Below are positions 1 through 10,169 of a stretch of 35,903 nucleotides of DNA, piece by piece; the first letter of the stretch is position 1; each line of letters starts with the position of its first letter. The stretch spans positions 1-35,903 of the forward strand of contig NZ_JBQCFP010000136.1 of the NCBI RefSeq assembly GCF_051958935.1, written 5' to 3'. The translations under genes and the position numbers were made by a program. The stretch is from Dokdonella_A sp051958935. Lineage in GTDB: Bacteria; Pseudomonadota; Gammaproteobacteria; Xanthomonadales; Rhodanobacteraceae. The notes below the pieces were generated by a model. That model did not search any database. It was not told the origin of the DNA and saw only the letters and a list, made by a program, of their open reading frames with translations.

Positions 1-138
1 AATGGCCAACCGCAGGCAGCAACGCTGCGTCCCGTTCCAGATCCATTCCCGACCGATCCGACGACGTTGCTCGCAGCGACGCGGCTCGCCGCTCTTGCGA
101 TTCCCGATTCCCGATTCCCGATTCCCGGCCCGCCATGA
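1..138 (+). CDS. Possible 3' end of ftsQ (partial)
   Basis: Frame 1 is open from the first base and ends in TGA at 136-138. That stop overlaps the ATG of ftsA (135-137) as ATGA, the usual translational-coupling arrangement. ftsQ normally precedes ftsA, so this could be the C-terminal tail of FtsQ, the bitopic divisome protein. The tail would be low-complexity and rich in Pro and Ala, and its last part is encoded by a heptanucleotide repeat. The other two forward frames are also open here, and the G+C at third codon positions is not very high, so the stretch could instead be a non-coding spacer. Identity rests on position only. Confidence 0.35.
   Translation, partial: NGQPQAATLRPVPDPFPTDPTTLLAATRLAALAIPDSRFPIPGPP
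99..126 (+). repeat. Four tandem copies of the heptamer GATTCCC
   Basis: Units lie at 99-105, 106-112, 113-119 and 120-126, with perfect identity and no spacer. The array ends 8 bases before the ftsA start. A 7-bp unit is not a multiple of three, so a change in copy number would shift the upstream reading frame relative to the ATGA junction. Confidence 0.9.
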
Positions 139-1370
139 ACCGCAAGACCGAAAAGAACCTCATCGTCGGACTTGATGTCGGCACGTCGAAGATCGTCTCG
201 ATCGTCGGCGAGCACACGCCGGGCGAATCGGTCGAGATCATCGGCATTGGCTCGCATCCGGCGCATGGCCTCAAGCGCGGGGTCGTGGTCGACATCGAAT
301 CGACCGTGCATTCGATCCAGCGCGCGGTCGAGGAAGCCGAACTCATGGCCGGTTGCCAGATCCGCTCGGTCTACGCATCGATCGCGGGCAGCCACATCAA
401 GGACGAGAACTCGCATGGCACCGCGCCGATCCGCGACAAGGAAGTCAGCGCCGCCGACCTCGACGTGGTGCTGAACTCGGCCTGCGCGATCGCGATACCG
501 GCCGATCGCAGCGTGCTCTACCGGGAGCCGCAGGAATACCTCATCGACGGCCAGGAAGGCATCCGCCATCCGGTCGGCATGTCGGGTGTCCGGCTCGAGG
601 CGAACGTGCACCTCGTGACCGGTGCGGCGAGCGCGATCCAGAACATCACCAAGTGCATCAACCGTTGCGGCCTGCAGGTCGACGAACTGCTGCCGGCCGC
701 GGTCGCCTCGGCGCGCGCCGTGCTCACCGACGACGAGCGCGAACTCGGCGTGTGCATGGTCGACATCGGCGCCGGCACCACCGACATCGCGATCTACACC
801 GGTGGCGCGCTGCGCCATACGACCTCGCTCGCGATCGGCGGCGACCAGGTGACGAGCGACATCGCGCACCTGATGCGCACGCCGACCGCGCATGCCGAAG
901 AGCTCAAGGTGCGCTACGCGTGCGCGCTCGCCCAGCTCGCGCATGCGGAAGAAACGATCCAGGTGCCGAGCGTCGGCGACCGCCCGCCGCGGCGCCTCGC
1001 GCGGCCGAACCTCGCCGAGGCGGTGCAGCCGCGCTACGAGGAAATCTTCGAGATGGTGCAGGCGGACCTTCGCCGAAGCGGGCGCGAGGAACTCGTGCGC
1101 GCGGGCATCGTGCTCACCGGCGGTGCGGCGCGCATGGAGGGTGCGCTCGACCTCGCCGAGGAACTGTTCCACATGCCGGTGCGGCTCGGTACGCCGCAAC
1201 ACGTGACGGGCCTCGCCGACGTCGTCGCGAACCCGATGCAGGCGACCGGCGTGGGCCTGCTCATCTACGGCAGCCGCGGCGGCGCGACGCGCGGCGCCCC
1301 GGCGGCCGGGAGTTCGGCGGTCGGAAGTTTGTGGAACCGGGTCGCGACCTGGTTCAAGGGCGAGTTCTAG
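135..1370 (+). CDS. ftsA: Cell division protein FtsA
   Basis: FtsA is an actin-like ATPase that tethers FtsZ filaments to the inner membrane and recruits later divisome proteins. The 411-residue product is close to the usual length (about 420). The N-terminal phosphate-1 motif is visible as VGLDVGTSK (residues 11-19). A second nucleotide-binding motif, DIGAGTTDIA, lies near residue 215. The C-terminus ends in a short amphipathic segment with Trp, Arg and Phe (WNRVATWFKGEF), as expected for the membrane-targeting helix. There is no recognisable Shine-Dalgarno before the ATG; coupling to an upstream frame through ATGA could explain this. ftsZ follows after 189 bases. Confidence 0.97.
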   Translation: MNRKTEKNLIVGLDVGTSKIVSIVGEHTPGESVEIIGIGSHPAHGLKRGVVVDIESTVHSIQRAVEEAELMAGCQIRSVYASIAGSHIKDENSHGTAPIRDKEVSAADLDVVLNSACAIAIPADRSVLYREPQEYLIDGQEGIRHPVGMSGVRLEANVHLVTGAASAIQNITKCINRCGLQVDELLPAAVASARAVLTDDERELGVCMVDIGAGTTDIAIYTGGALRHTTSLAIGGDQVTSDIAHLMRTPTAHAEELKVRYACALAQLAHAEETIQVPSVGDRPPRRLARPNLAEAVQPRYEEIFEMVQADLRRSGREELVRAGIVLTGGAARMEGALDLAEELFHMPVRLGTPQHVTGLADVVANPMQATGVGLLIYGSRGGATRGAPAAGSSAVGSLWNRVATWFKGEF

Positions 1371-1401
1371 TGGACACGGCGCCGAGAGGCCCTTGTTGGG
1401 A

Positions 1402-1430
1402 AGACCGGCATGCAATCCGGTCTGTTCTTT
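1402..1430 (+). terminator. Hairpin with short T-rich tail between ftsA and ftsZ
   Basis: A perfect 7-bp stem (AGACCGG 1402-1408 with CCGGTCT 1417-1423) has an 8-base loop and is followed by GTTCTTT. It resembles a weak intrinsic terminator or attenuator. It could lower read-through from ftsA into ftsZ or process the transcript. The T-tract is short and interrupted, so strong termination is unlikely. Confidence 0.35.
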
Positions 1431-1559
1431 GCCGTCATGGAGGACGGCAGAGGTAACGACCACGGCACGCCAGCCGCGGCAGGACGGGCCGGACCGGGAA
1501 GGTCACGGACCCGGGAACGATAAGAAAACCAGGCAGTAACCACTTGCGGAGGATGGGAT

Positions 1560-2729
1560 ATGTTCGAGTTCGTCGAGAAGATGGCACCGAATGCGGTGAT
1601 CAAGGTCGTCGGCGTCGGTGGTGGCGGCGGCAACGCGGTCAGCCATATGGTGCAGGCGGGTGTCGAAGGCGTCGATTTCGTCTGCGCCAACACCGATGCG
1701 CAGGCGCTCAAGAGCAGCGGCGCGAAGTTCACGCTGCAGCTCGGCGCGAACGTGACCAAGGGCCTCGGCGCGGGTGCGAATCCGGAAGTCGGGCGCCAGG
1801 CCGCGCTCGAGGACCGCGAGCGCATCGTCGAGCTGCTGCAGGGCGCCGACATGGCGTTCATCACGGCCGGCATGGGCGGCGGCACGGGCACCGGCGCCGC
1901 GCCGGTGGTCGCGCAGCTCGCCAAGGAGATGGGCATCCTCACGGTCGCGGTCGTGACCAAGCCGTTCCCGTTCGAAGGGCGCCGCCGCATGCAGGTCGCG
2001 CTGAAGGGCATCGAGGATCTCGGCCAGTATTGCGATTCGCTGATCACGGTGCCGAACGAAAAGCTCCTGACCGTGCTCGGCCGCGACGTGACCCTGCTCA
2101 GCGCGTTCAAGCAGGCCAACGACGTGCTGCTCGGCGCGGTGCAGGGCATCGCCGACCTGATCACGCGTCCGGGCCTCATCAACGTCGACTTCGCCGACGT
2201 GCGCACGGTCATGTCCGAGATGGGCATGGCGATGATGGGCACCGGCACCGCGCATGGCGACGACCGCGCGGTCGCGGCCGCCGAGGCGGCGATCAACAAC
2301 CCGCTGCTCGACGACGTCAACCTCGCCGGCGCGTGCGGCATCCTCGTCAACGTGACCGCGGGCACCAACCTCACGATGCGCGAATTCGACGACATCGGCC
2401 AGGTCGTGCACGAGTTCGCGAGCGAGGACGCGACGGTCGTGATCGGCACCGCGCTCGATCCGGAGCTCAAGGACGACGTGCGCGTGACCGTGGTCGCCAC
2501 CGGCCTCAACCGCGCGGTCGCGCGGCAGCCGCTGCGCGAGCATCGCGAGCGCGAAGTCGTGAGTTCGCAGCGCCCGCCGATGCGCGTCGTGCGCAACGCC
2601 ACCACCGGCGAGGTCGACTATCTCGGCATCCCGGGCCAGCCGATGCGCCAGGCGGTCGAGCACGTGCAGCCGGAGGCGTCGGGCGACTACCTCGACATCC
2701 CGGCGTTCCTGCGTCGCCAGGCCGACTGA
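1560..2729 (+). CDS. ftsZ: Cell division protein FtsZ
   Basis: FtsZ is the tubulin-like GTPase that forms the cytokinetic ring at midcell. The 389-residue product has the glycine-rich nucleotide loop (GVGGGGGNAV near residues 18-27) and the tubulin signature GGGTGTG at 106-112. It also has the synergy-loop region around residues 200-215 and the conserved C-terminal peptide DYLDIPAFLRRQ, which binds FtsA and ZipA. The start is supported by GGAGGA at 1548-1553, six bases before the ATG. The 189-base gap from ftsA probably carries its own regulatory signals. The linker before the C-terminal peptide is short, as in other gammaproteobacteria. Confidence 0.98.
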   Translation: MFEFVEKMAPNAVIKVVGVGGGGGNAVSHMVQAGVEGVDFVCANTDAQALKSSGAKFTLQLGANVTKGLGAGANPEVGRQAALEDRERIVELLQGADMAFITAGMGGGTGTGAAPVVAQLAKEMGILTVAVVTKPFPFEGRRRMQVALKGIEDLGQYCDSLITVPNEKLLTVLGRDVTLLSAFKQANDVLLGAVQGIADLITRPGLINVDFADVRTVMSEMGMAMMGTGTAHGDDRAVAAAEAAINNPLLDDVNLAGACGILVNVTAGTNLTMREFDDIGQVVHEFASEDATVVIGTALDPELKDDVRVTVVATGLNRAVARQPLREHREREVVSSQRPPMRVVRNATTGEVDYLGIPGQPMRQAVEHVQPEASGDYLDIPAFLRRQAD

Positions 2730-2787
2730 GGCGGCGAGCGGGCTCCCATCCGGCCCGGGCGATCGCTGGGAAGCGCGCGCGGGCCAA

Positions 2788-2816
2788 GGCGGCGATGCCT
2801 CGAACACATCGCCGCC
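2788..2816 (+). terminator. Perfect 10-bp hairpin downstream of ftsZ
   Basis: The arms GGCGGCGATG (2788-2797) and CATCGCCGCC (2807-2816) are perfectly complementary around a 9-base loop. The hairpin starts 58 bases after the ftsZ stop and has no T-tract. It could be a 3'-end stabiliser or part of a Rho-dependent or L-shaped terminator for the division cluster. Confidence 0.5.
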
Positions 2817-2822
2817 CCGGCT

Positions 2823-2850
2823 CCGCCATCCTGTGGCGTCAGGATGGCGG
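2823..2850 (+). terminator. Second perfect hairpin (11 bp) between ftsZ and lpxC
   Basis: The arms CCGCCATCCTG (2823-2833) and CAGGATGGCGG (2840-2850) pair perfectly around a 6-base loop, only 6 bases after the preceding hairpin. It too lacks a T-run. Two such stems back to back suggest a functional RNA structure at the ftsZ 3' end or in the lpxC leader. Confidence 0.5.
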
Positions 2851-2941
2851 TCGCCGTCGTCGGCGGTCGACGGCCATGACGGGAATGGCCGGAGTATGTT
2901 GCGAAAAAACGACGGAGTGTGGGTTCCATACGTCGCTTAAC

Positions 2942-2970
2942 TTTTCTCGTCCCCGTCGCTGTGCTACCCT
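2942..2970 (+). promoter_or_regulatory. Possible extended -10 promoter for lpxC
   Basis: TACCCT at 2965-2970 is preceded by TG plus one base (an extended -10 element). A weak TTTTCT -35 lies 17 bases upstream. The ATG of lpxC is 46 bases downstream. The -10 match is only moderate, so this is tentative. Confidence 0.28.
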
Positions 2971-3015
2971 CGCCGCCGTTTTGTCAGCTCCTGCCCCAGG
3001 GGGCAATACATAAAA

Positions 3016-3927
3016 ATGATCAGACAACGCACGCTCAAAAACGTCATCAGAGCGACGGGCGTGGGTCTTCACACGGGCGACAAGGTCTACATGACATTGC
3101 GCCCGGCGGCCGTGGACACGGGTATCGTGTTCCGCCGCGTCGACCTGCCGAACCCGGTGGACATTCGCTCCTGCTGCGAGAATGTCGGAGACACCCGTCT
3201 TTCCACCACGCTCGTGAAGGGCGACGTGCGCATCGCGACGATCGAGCACCTGCTCTCCGCGATGGCCGGCCTCGGCATCGACAATGCCTACGTCGACCTG
3301 TCGGCGCCGGAAGTGCCGATCATGGACGGCAGCGCCGGTCCCTTCGTGTTCCTGCTGCAGTCGGCAGGCATCGAGGAGCAGGCCAAGGCCAAGCGCTTCA
3401 TCCGCATCAAGAAGTCGGTCACCGTCCGCGACGGCGACAAATGGGCCCGCTTCGAGCCGTTCGACGGCTTCAAGGTCGGCTTCTCGATCGACTTCAACCA
3501 CCCGATGTTCACCAAGCGAACCTCGACCAGCGAGATCGACTTCTCGACGACGTCGTTCGTCAAGGAAGTCAGTCGCGCGCGCACCTTCGGCTTCATGCGC
3601 GACATCGAATACCTGCGTGAGCGCAACCTCGCCCTGGGCGGATCGATGGACAATGCCATCGTCCTCGACGACTATCGGGTGCTCAACGAGGACGGCCTGC
3701 GCTACGAGGACGAGTTCGTCAAGCACAAGATCCTCGATGCGATCGGCGACCTGTACCTGCTCGGACACAGCCTCATCGGCGCGTTCTACGGTTACAAGTC
3801 GGGCCACGAGTTGAACAACAAGCTGTTGCGCACGCTGCTCGCCGATGCGACGGCGTGGGAAGAAGTGAGCTTCGAGGACGAAAGCGCGGCACCGATCTCC
3901 TACGCCCATCCGGCGCAGGCGGTCTGA
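3016..3927 (+). CDS. lpxC: UDP-3-O-acyl-N-acetylglucosamine deacetylase LpxC
   Basis: LpxC is the zinc deacetylase that carries out the first committed step of lipid A synthesis in the cytoplasm. The 303-residue product matches the usual length of about 305. The zinc site is visible: His78 in TIEHLLSA with the neighbouring catalytic Glu77, and His237 and Asp241 in HKILDAIGD. The catalytic His264 lies in KSGHE. The start codon sits about 13 bases after a purine/G-rich stretch (CAGGGGG, 2997-3003). lpxC at the end of the dcw cluster, before dciA and secA, is the standard gammaproteobacterial order. Confidence 0.98.
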   Translation: MIRQRTLKNVIRATGVGLHTGDKVYMTLRPAAVDTGIVFRRVDLPNPVDIRSCCENVGDTRLSTTLVKGDVRIATIEHLLSAMAGLGIDNAYVDLSAPEVPIMDGSAGPFVFLLQSAGIEEQAKAKRFIRIKKSVTVRDGDKWARFEPFDGFKVGFSIDFNHPMFTKRTSTSEIDFSTTSFVKEVSRARTFGFMRDIEYLRERNLALGGSMDNAIVLDDYRVLNEDGLRYEDEFVKHKILDAIGDLYLLGHSLIGAFYGYKSGHELNNKLLRTLLADATAWEEVSFEDESAAPISYAHPAQAV

Positions 3928-4016
3928 GCCGCGACGTGCGCGGAGCGCTCGCCGAGGATTGGAAAGGCGACGCGCATCGCGAAACGCATGTCCCGCACCC
4001 GGTAGGGTGACGGGGA

Positions 4017-4035
4017 GCCGGTAAAAATTACCGGC
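4017..4035. repeat. Short perfect hairpin in the lpxC-dciA intergenic region
   Basis: GCCGGTAA (4017-4024) and TTACCGGC (4028-4035) form an 8-bp stem with an AAA loop. It lies 90 bases past the lpxC stop, in the 241-base gap before the convergent dciA stop. No T-tail follows on either strand. It may mark the 3' end of the lpxC transcript. Nothing else convincing is seen in this gap. Confidence 0.4.
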
Positions 4036-4168
4036 CGGTCGTGCACCGGGTTACCGCTGCAGCGATCGGGACGCCACGGTCCGGGAAGGGGCCGGGCGGG
4101 GCAGGACCAGAAGAAGAACAGCTTCCGCCAGGAAGCACACAAGCGGGGAATGGGGGCCGCCCCGGCTC

Positions 4169-4630
4169 CTAGGAATCATCACCGGCGATGGACGCCAGTT
4201 GGAGATAAAGGGCCCTGAGTTCAGGGTCCTGGATGGCTGTCGCTGTCGCTCGCAGATGGCGGGTGGTGGCGGCGGAAAGCGGTTCAGGCTTTGTCGGGTC
4301 CGGGGGAACGGTCGGCAAGGGCGCCACTTTCACGGCGAAACGTTCGACGCTACCGCCGAGTGCGGTACGGGCTTCGGCCAGCAGCGCGGCTTGATGCAGC
4401 CGCAGCCGGCTCGCCCAGGTCGGACTGGACGCCAGAAAGACAATTCGTCCGTTGCGCACGTCGGCGAGTCGCGTCTCGCGCGCCGTCGCAGCGGGCAAGA
4501 GGCGGCGCAGTCTTTCATCCAGCGCATCCAGGGCGCGCGCGCGATCCGCGAGCGTGCCGAGGGTGATGCACTCTGCCGCGGGCCGAGGCCCTGCGGTGGA
4601 GGAGGTGGTGGGATTGCGCTTTGGCGACAC
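4169..4630 (-). CDS. dciA: DciA-like (DUF721) replicative helicase operator
   Basis: This 153-residue protein fits the DUF721/DciA family, whose members load or stimulate the replicative helicase DnaB in bacteria that lack DnaC. The central segment resembles the family's KH-like domain: LDERLRRLLP, then a run with 'VRNGRIVFLASSPTWASRLRLHQ', where family members usually have a similar 'W..RLR' pattern. Position is a strong argument, since in Pseudomonas dciA also lies between lpxC and secA, on the strand opposite to them. The start is GTG at 4630. The C-terminal third looks disordered apart from a short helix. It is divergent from the M23 peptidase, with only 26 bases between the two start codons. 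Confidence 0.75.
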   Translation of the reverse strand: MSPKRNPTTSSTAGPRPAAECITLGTLADRARALDALDERLRRLLPAATARETRLADVRNGRIVFLASSPTWASRLRLHQAALLAEARTALGGSVERFAVKVAPLPTVPPDPTKPEPLSAATTRHLRATATAIQDPELRALYLQLASIAGDDS

Positions 4631-4656
4631 GACGAACGGGAATCCGGCCGAGCAGC

Positions 4657-5595
4657 ATGAACATCATTATCGTCCGCAATGCGCACGCGCTGCCATGGCG
4701 CATCGACCTGTCCGGCCGCCATGGCCACCTCCTCGTCGCCGCGCTGGCAGCCTGTGCGTTCGTGCTGGTAGGACTGGGCGCCCTCGGCGGCTGGATCTTC
4801 TCCAGCCCGCGCGCGCACGACCTGCGCGAAGTTGCGCAGATGCGCTCAGCGCTCCTGGACCAGCGCGCGCAGCTGTCGACCCTCGACCAGGACTCGCGCC
4901 GCAACATCGATGCGCTCGCCGCCCAGCTCGGCCAGCTGCAGGCACAGGCGACGCGACTCAATGCACTCGGCGAGCGCCTGACCCAGGTCGGCAAGCTCGA
5001 CGACGGCGAGTTCGACTTCGGCGGCGATCCGGCCGTCGGCGGCCCGGAAGAACCCGCCACCGGCGTGACGATGCCGCTGCCGCTGCAAAGTGGCATCGAC
5101 AACCTGCGCGCCGAGTTCGACCGCCAGCAGGCGCAGCTCGAGGTACTCGAGAACCTCCTGCGCGACCGCAAGATCGACAACCAGCTGCTGCCGAGCGGCA
5201 TGCCGGTCAACCAAGGCTACATCGCGTCGGGCTTCGGCGACCGCTCCGACCCGTTCGATGGCCACCAGGCGATCCACATGGGCGTCGATTTCGCCGCGCC
5301 GGAAGGCACTCCTGTCAATGCGGTCGCCGACGGCGTCGTGACCTTCACCGGCGTGCGCGCCGGCTATGGCAACGTGGTCGAGATCGATCATGGCAATGGC
5401 TACATGACGCGCTACGCGCACAATTCCGCGATCAGCGCGAAGCCCGGCCAGCGCGTGCATTCGGGCCAGGAAATCGCCAGCGTCGGCTCCACCGGCCGCT
5501 CGACCGGCCCGCACTGCCACTTCGAAGTCTGGTACAACGGCCGCGCGGTCAATCCGATGGCCTACGTGAAGTCGACCCGCGCCAACCGCGCCTGA
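4657..5595 (+). CDS. Membrane-anchored M23 (LytM-type) metallopeptidase
   Basis: This is probably a murein DD-endopeptidase or a divisome/cell-wall hydrolase acting in the periplasm. The 312-residue product has a short cytoplasmic N-terminus and one membrane segment (about residues 25-48). A coiled-coil stretch follows (about 55-110, and again 145-175), and the LytM domain is C-terminal (about 185-305). Zinc and catalytic residues are present: His207 and Asp211 in the HxxxD motif, His255, and His286 and His288 in the HCH motif. I chose the ATG at 4657 because an in-frame TTG at 4621 would add residues overlapping the divergent dciA start. It lies next to secA, as in related genomes. Confidence 0.9.
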   Translation: MNIIIVRNAHALPWRIDLSGRHGHLLVAALAACAFVLVGLGALGGWIFSSPRAHDLREVAQMRSALLDQRAQLSTLDQDSRRNIDALAAQLGQLQAQATRLNALGERLTQVGKLDDGEFDFGGDPAVGGPEEPATGVTMPLPLQSGIDNLRAEFDRQQAQLEVLENLLRDRKIDNQLLPSGMPVNQGYIASGFGDRSDPFDGHQAIHMGVDFAAPEGTPVNAVADGVVTFTGVRAGYGNVVEIDHGNGYMTRYAHNSAISAKPGQRVHSGQEIASVGSTGRSTGPHCHFEVWYNGRAVNPMAYVKSTRANRA

Positions 5596-5677
5596 TCGTT
5601 CCGGGCGGCGTCCGCACTGCCCGGCGGGGGCGGTTGAAAGGCCGTCCCCTCGCCTCAAGCTGGCGTGTATCGAGAGG

Positions 5678-5708
5678 CCGCCGTATCATCGGCGGTTGTT
5701 TTGTTTTT
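5678..5708 (+). terminator. Intrinsic terminator-like hairpin in front of secA
   Basis: A 6-bp perfect stem (CCGCCG 5678-5683 with CGGCGG 5690-5695) has a 6-base loop. A 13-base tract with eleven T's (5696-5708) follows. This is the best intrinsic-terminator signature on the plus strand of the window. It lies 82 bases after the peptidase stop and 92 bases before the secA start, so it either ends the peptidase transcript or acts as an attenuator in a secA leader. Confidence 0.75.
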
Positions 5709-5735
5709 CCGCGGCGGCCTGCCGTGGAAGGACAC

Positions 5736-5754
5736 TCCGGCCGCCCAGGCCGGA
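5736..5754 (+). promoter_or_regulatory. Leader hairpin upstream of secA
   Basis: TCCGGCC (5736-5742) and GGCCGGA (5748-5754) form a perfect 7-bp stem with a 5-base loop, 45 bases before the secA ATG. No secM-like gene is seen upstream of secA, so any secretion-responsive control would have to use leader structures such as this one. Confidence 0.35.
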
Positions 5755-5799
5755 CGCGATGAACCGCCTCTCATTCCCCCGTTCCGACCAAGACGACCC

Positions 5800-8553
<2,754 letters not shown>

Positions 8554-8560
8554 GCCTGCC

Positions 8561-9505
8561 GTGCCGGCCTCCATCCACGTCGTAGCAGGCGTGTTGCGCG
8601 ATGCGGGCGGCCGTGTGCTGCTCGCGCGCCGCCCCGCCGGCAAGCACCTCGCGGGCCTGTGGGAATTCCCGGGCGGCAAATGCGACGCAGGCGAGGCGCC
8701 GGTCGACGCGCTCGCACGCGAGCTGCGCGAGGAACTCGGCATCGTCGTCGAGTCGGCGCGCCCGCTCATCGCGGTTCCGCATCGGTATCCCGAGCAGGAC
8801 ATCCTGCTCGACGTCTGGCAGGTCTCGGCGTGGACCGGCACCCCGCATCCGCACGAGGGGCAAGCGCTCGCATGGGTCGAGCAGAAGGCACTCGCGCAGG
8901 TCGAGATGCCGCCCGCCGATCGCCCGGTGATCGCCGCGCTCGATCTCCCCGACCGCTACCTGATCACGCCGGCGCTCGCGCCGGAGGCGCTCGATGAAAG
9001 GCTCGCCGGCATCGAACGCGCCTGTCGCCGCGGCGTGCGCCTGATCCAGCTACGCCAGCCGCACTGGCCGCGCGCGCGGCTCGCCGAGGCGGCCCGCGGT
9101 GCGCGCGACATCAGCCAGGCGCTTGGTGCTCGCGTGCTGCTCAATGGCGACGTGCAGCTCGCGATGGTGCTCGGGCTCGACGGCGTGCACTTGCCCGCAC
9201 GAACCGCGGCCGCGCTCGTGCAGCGGCCATTGCCCGCCGATCGCTGGCTCGCCGTATCCTGCCACGACGCGGCCGAGCTGTTGCACGCGGTACGCATCGG
9301 GGCGGATTTCGCGACGCTGTCGCCGGTGTTCCCGACGCCGGGCCACGAGCAGGCGCCGGCTCTCGGATGGGAGCGGTTCGCCGACCTCGTCGTGCATGCG
9401 CCGATGCCCGTCTATGCGCTGGGCGGCATGGAGGGGGAGGACATCGACGCCTCCTGGATGGCCGGCGCGCAGGGTATCGCGGCGATCCGCGGCCTGTGGG
9501 CGTGA
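8561..9505 (+). CDS. Nudix hydrolase fused to a ThiE/TenI-like domain
   Basis: The 314-residue protein has an N-terminal MutT-type Nudix domain (about 1-130), which hydrolyses nucleoside diphosphate derivatives such as 8-oxo-dGTP. A C-terminal thiamine-phosphate-synthase-like TIM barrel (about 135-310) follows. The Nudix box is complete: GGKCDAGE at its start, seven residues, then RELREELGI. In the ThiE-like half, several residues typical of active ThiE look replaced: the VQLREKD-type motif reads IQLRQPHW, and the lysine after FPT is absent. Thiamine synthesis is therefore doubtful. The fusion itself is a known gammaproteobacterial architecture, often near secA. The start is GTG, 7 bases after the secA stop. 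Confidence 0.85.
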   Translation: MPASIHVVAGVLRDAGGRVLLARRPAGKHLAGLWEFPGGKCDAGEAPVDALARELREELGIVVESARPLIAVPHRYPEQDILLDVWQVSAWTGTPHPHEGQALAWVEQKALAQVEMPPADRPVIAALDLPDRYLITPALAPEALDERLAGIERACRRGVRLIQLRQPHWPRARLAEAARGARDISQALGARVLLNGDVQLAMVLGLDGVHLPARTAAALVQRPLPADRWLAVSCHDAAELLHAVRIGADFATLSPVFPTPGHEQAPALGWERFADLVVHAPMPVYALGGMEGEDIDASWMAGAQGIAAIRGLWA

Positions 9506-9514
9506 CCGGGCTCC

Positions 9515-9543
9515 GTGACACCCCGCTGAAGCATTGCTAGATT
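9515..9543 (+). promoter_or_regulatory. Probable sigma-70 promoter of the methyltransferase/GT2 unit
   Basis: GTGACA at 9515-9520 (one mismatch to TTGACA) is spaced 17 bases from TAGATT at 9538-9543. That hexamer is preceded by TGC, making an extended -10. Transcription would begin near 9550, leaving a leader of about 47 bases before the ATG at 9597. Confidence 0.5.
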
Positions 9544-9596
9544 CGGGGCCGCGCCGCCGGTCCGGCCTGTCGCGCCTCCTCCAACCGCCAGGTGCC

Positions 9597-10169
9597 ATGT
9601 CCGATCAGGGAACCCAGGGTCTGTTGTCGCCGTTCCTGCGCCGTTGCCGAGTGCGCGCGGTCGAGCCATGGCTGCGTGGCCGCGTGCTCGATTACGGCTG
9701 CGGCTCGGGCGCGCTCGCCGCGCATGTCGCGCCGGCCGACTACGTCGGCTTCGACATCGACGCCGGCGCGCTGGCGATTGCGCGCCGCCTCCATCCGGAG
9801 CACCGCTTCGTCGAGGCGGTGCCGGTGGACGAGCGTTTCGACACCGTGGCCTGCCTCGCCGTCATCGAGCACGTGGCGCAGCCGCACGCTTTCCTGCGCG
9901 GCCTCGCCGGCATGCTCCGACCCGGTGGCTGCATCGTCCTCACCACGCCGCACCCGGCCTACGAATTCATCCACGACATCGGCGCGCGCCTGGGCATCTT
10001 CAGCCGCGATGCGAGCGAGGAACACGAGACGCTGCTCGACGGCGCGGCGTTGCGGGGGCTGGCCGAGCGCGAGCAACTCGCGGTCGCCGTGTACTCGCGG
10101 TTCCTCGCGGGAGCGAACCAGCTGTTCGTGGCGCAACGCCCGTCCGCGTCGGCGGAGGACGCGGCGTGA
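9597..10169 (+). CDS. Class I SAM-dependent methyltransferase
   Basis: A 190-residue small-molecule methyltransferase of unknown substrate. Motif I is clear (LDYGCGSGALAAH, about residues 31-43), followed by the acidic 'FDID' of motif II. A typical 'LAVIEHV' and 'LRPGG' pair places it in the UbiE/Methyltransf_11-like group. The ATG at 9597 is preferred because an in-frame TTG at 9534 overlaps the likely -10 element. The stop codon overlaps the GTG start of the next gene by 4 bases, so the two are probably translationally coupled. With the following glycosyltransferase and membrane protein, it probably works on a lipid-linked sugar; this is inferred from context only. Confidence 0.8.
   Translation: MSDQGTQGLLSPFLRRCRVRAVEPWLRGRVLDYGCGSGALAAHVAPADYVGFDIDAGALAIARRLHPEHRFVEAVPVDERFDTVACLAVIEHVAQPHAFLRGLAGMLRPGGCIVLTTPHPAYEFIHDIGARLGIFSRDASEEHETLLDGAALRGLAEREQLAVAVYSRFLAGANQLFVAQRPSASAEDAA

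Noticed and set aside
99..126. Heptamer array as a CRISPR or other spacer array
   Set aside because: Units are contiguous without spacers and far too short.
3900..4142. An 80-codon minus-strand frame between lpxC and dciA
   Set aside because: It overlaps the lpxC end, shows no recognisable motif, and has no ribosome site.
4621..4656. TTG start giving 12 more residues to the M23 peptidase
   Set aside because: The extension is not hydrophobic or conserved-looking and overlaps the dciA start; ATG 4657 begins just before the membrane anchor.
9534..9596. TTG start giving 21 more residues to the SAM methyltransferase
   Set aside because: The TTG lies within the likely extended -10 element, and the added segment is basic and Pro-rich without family likeness.
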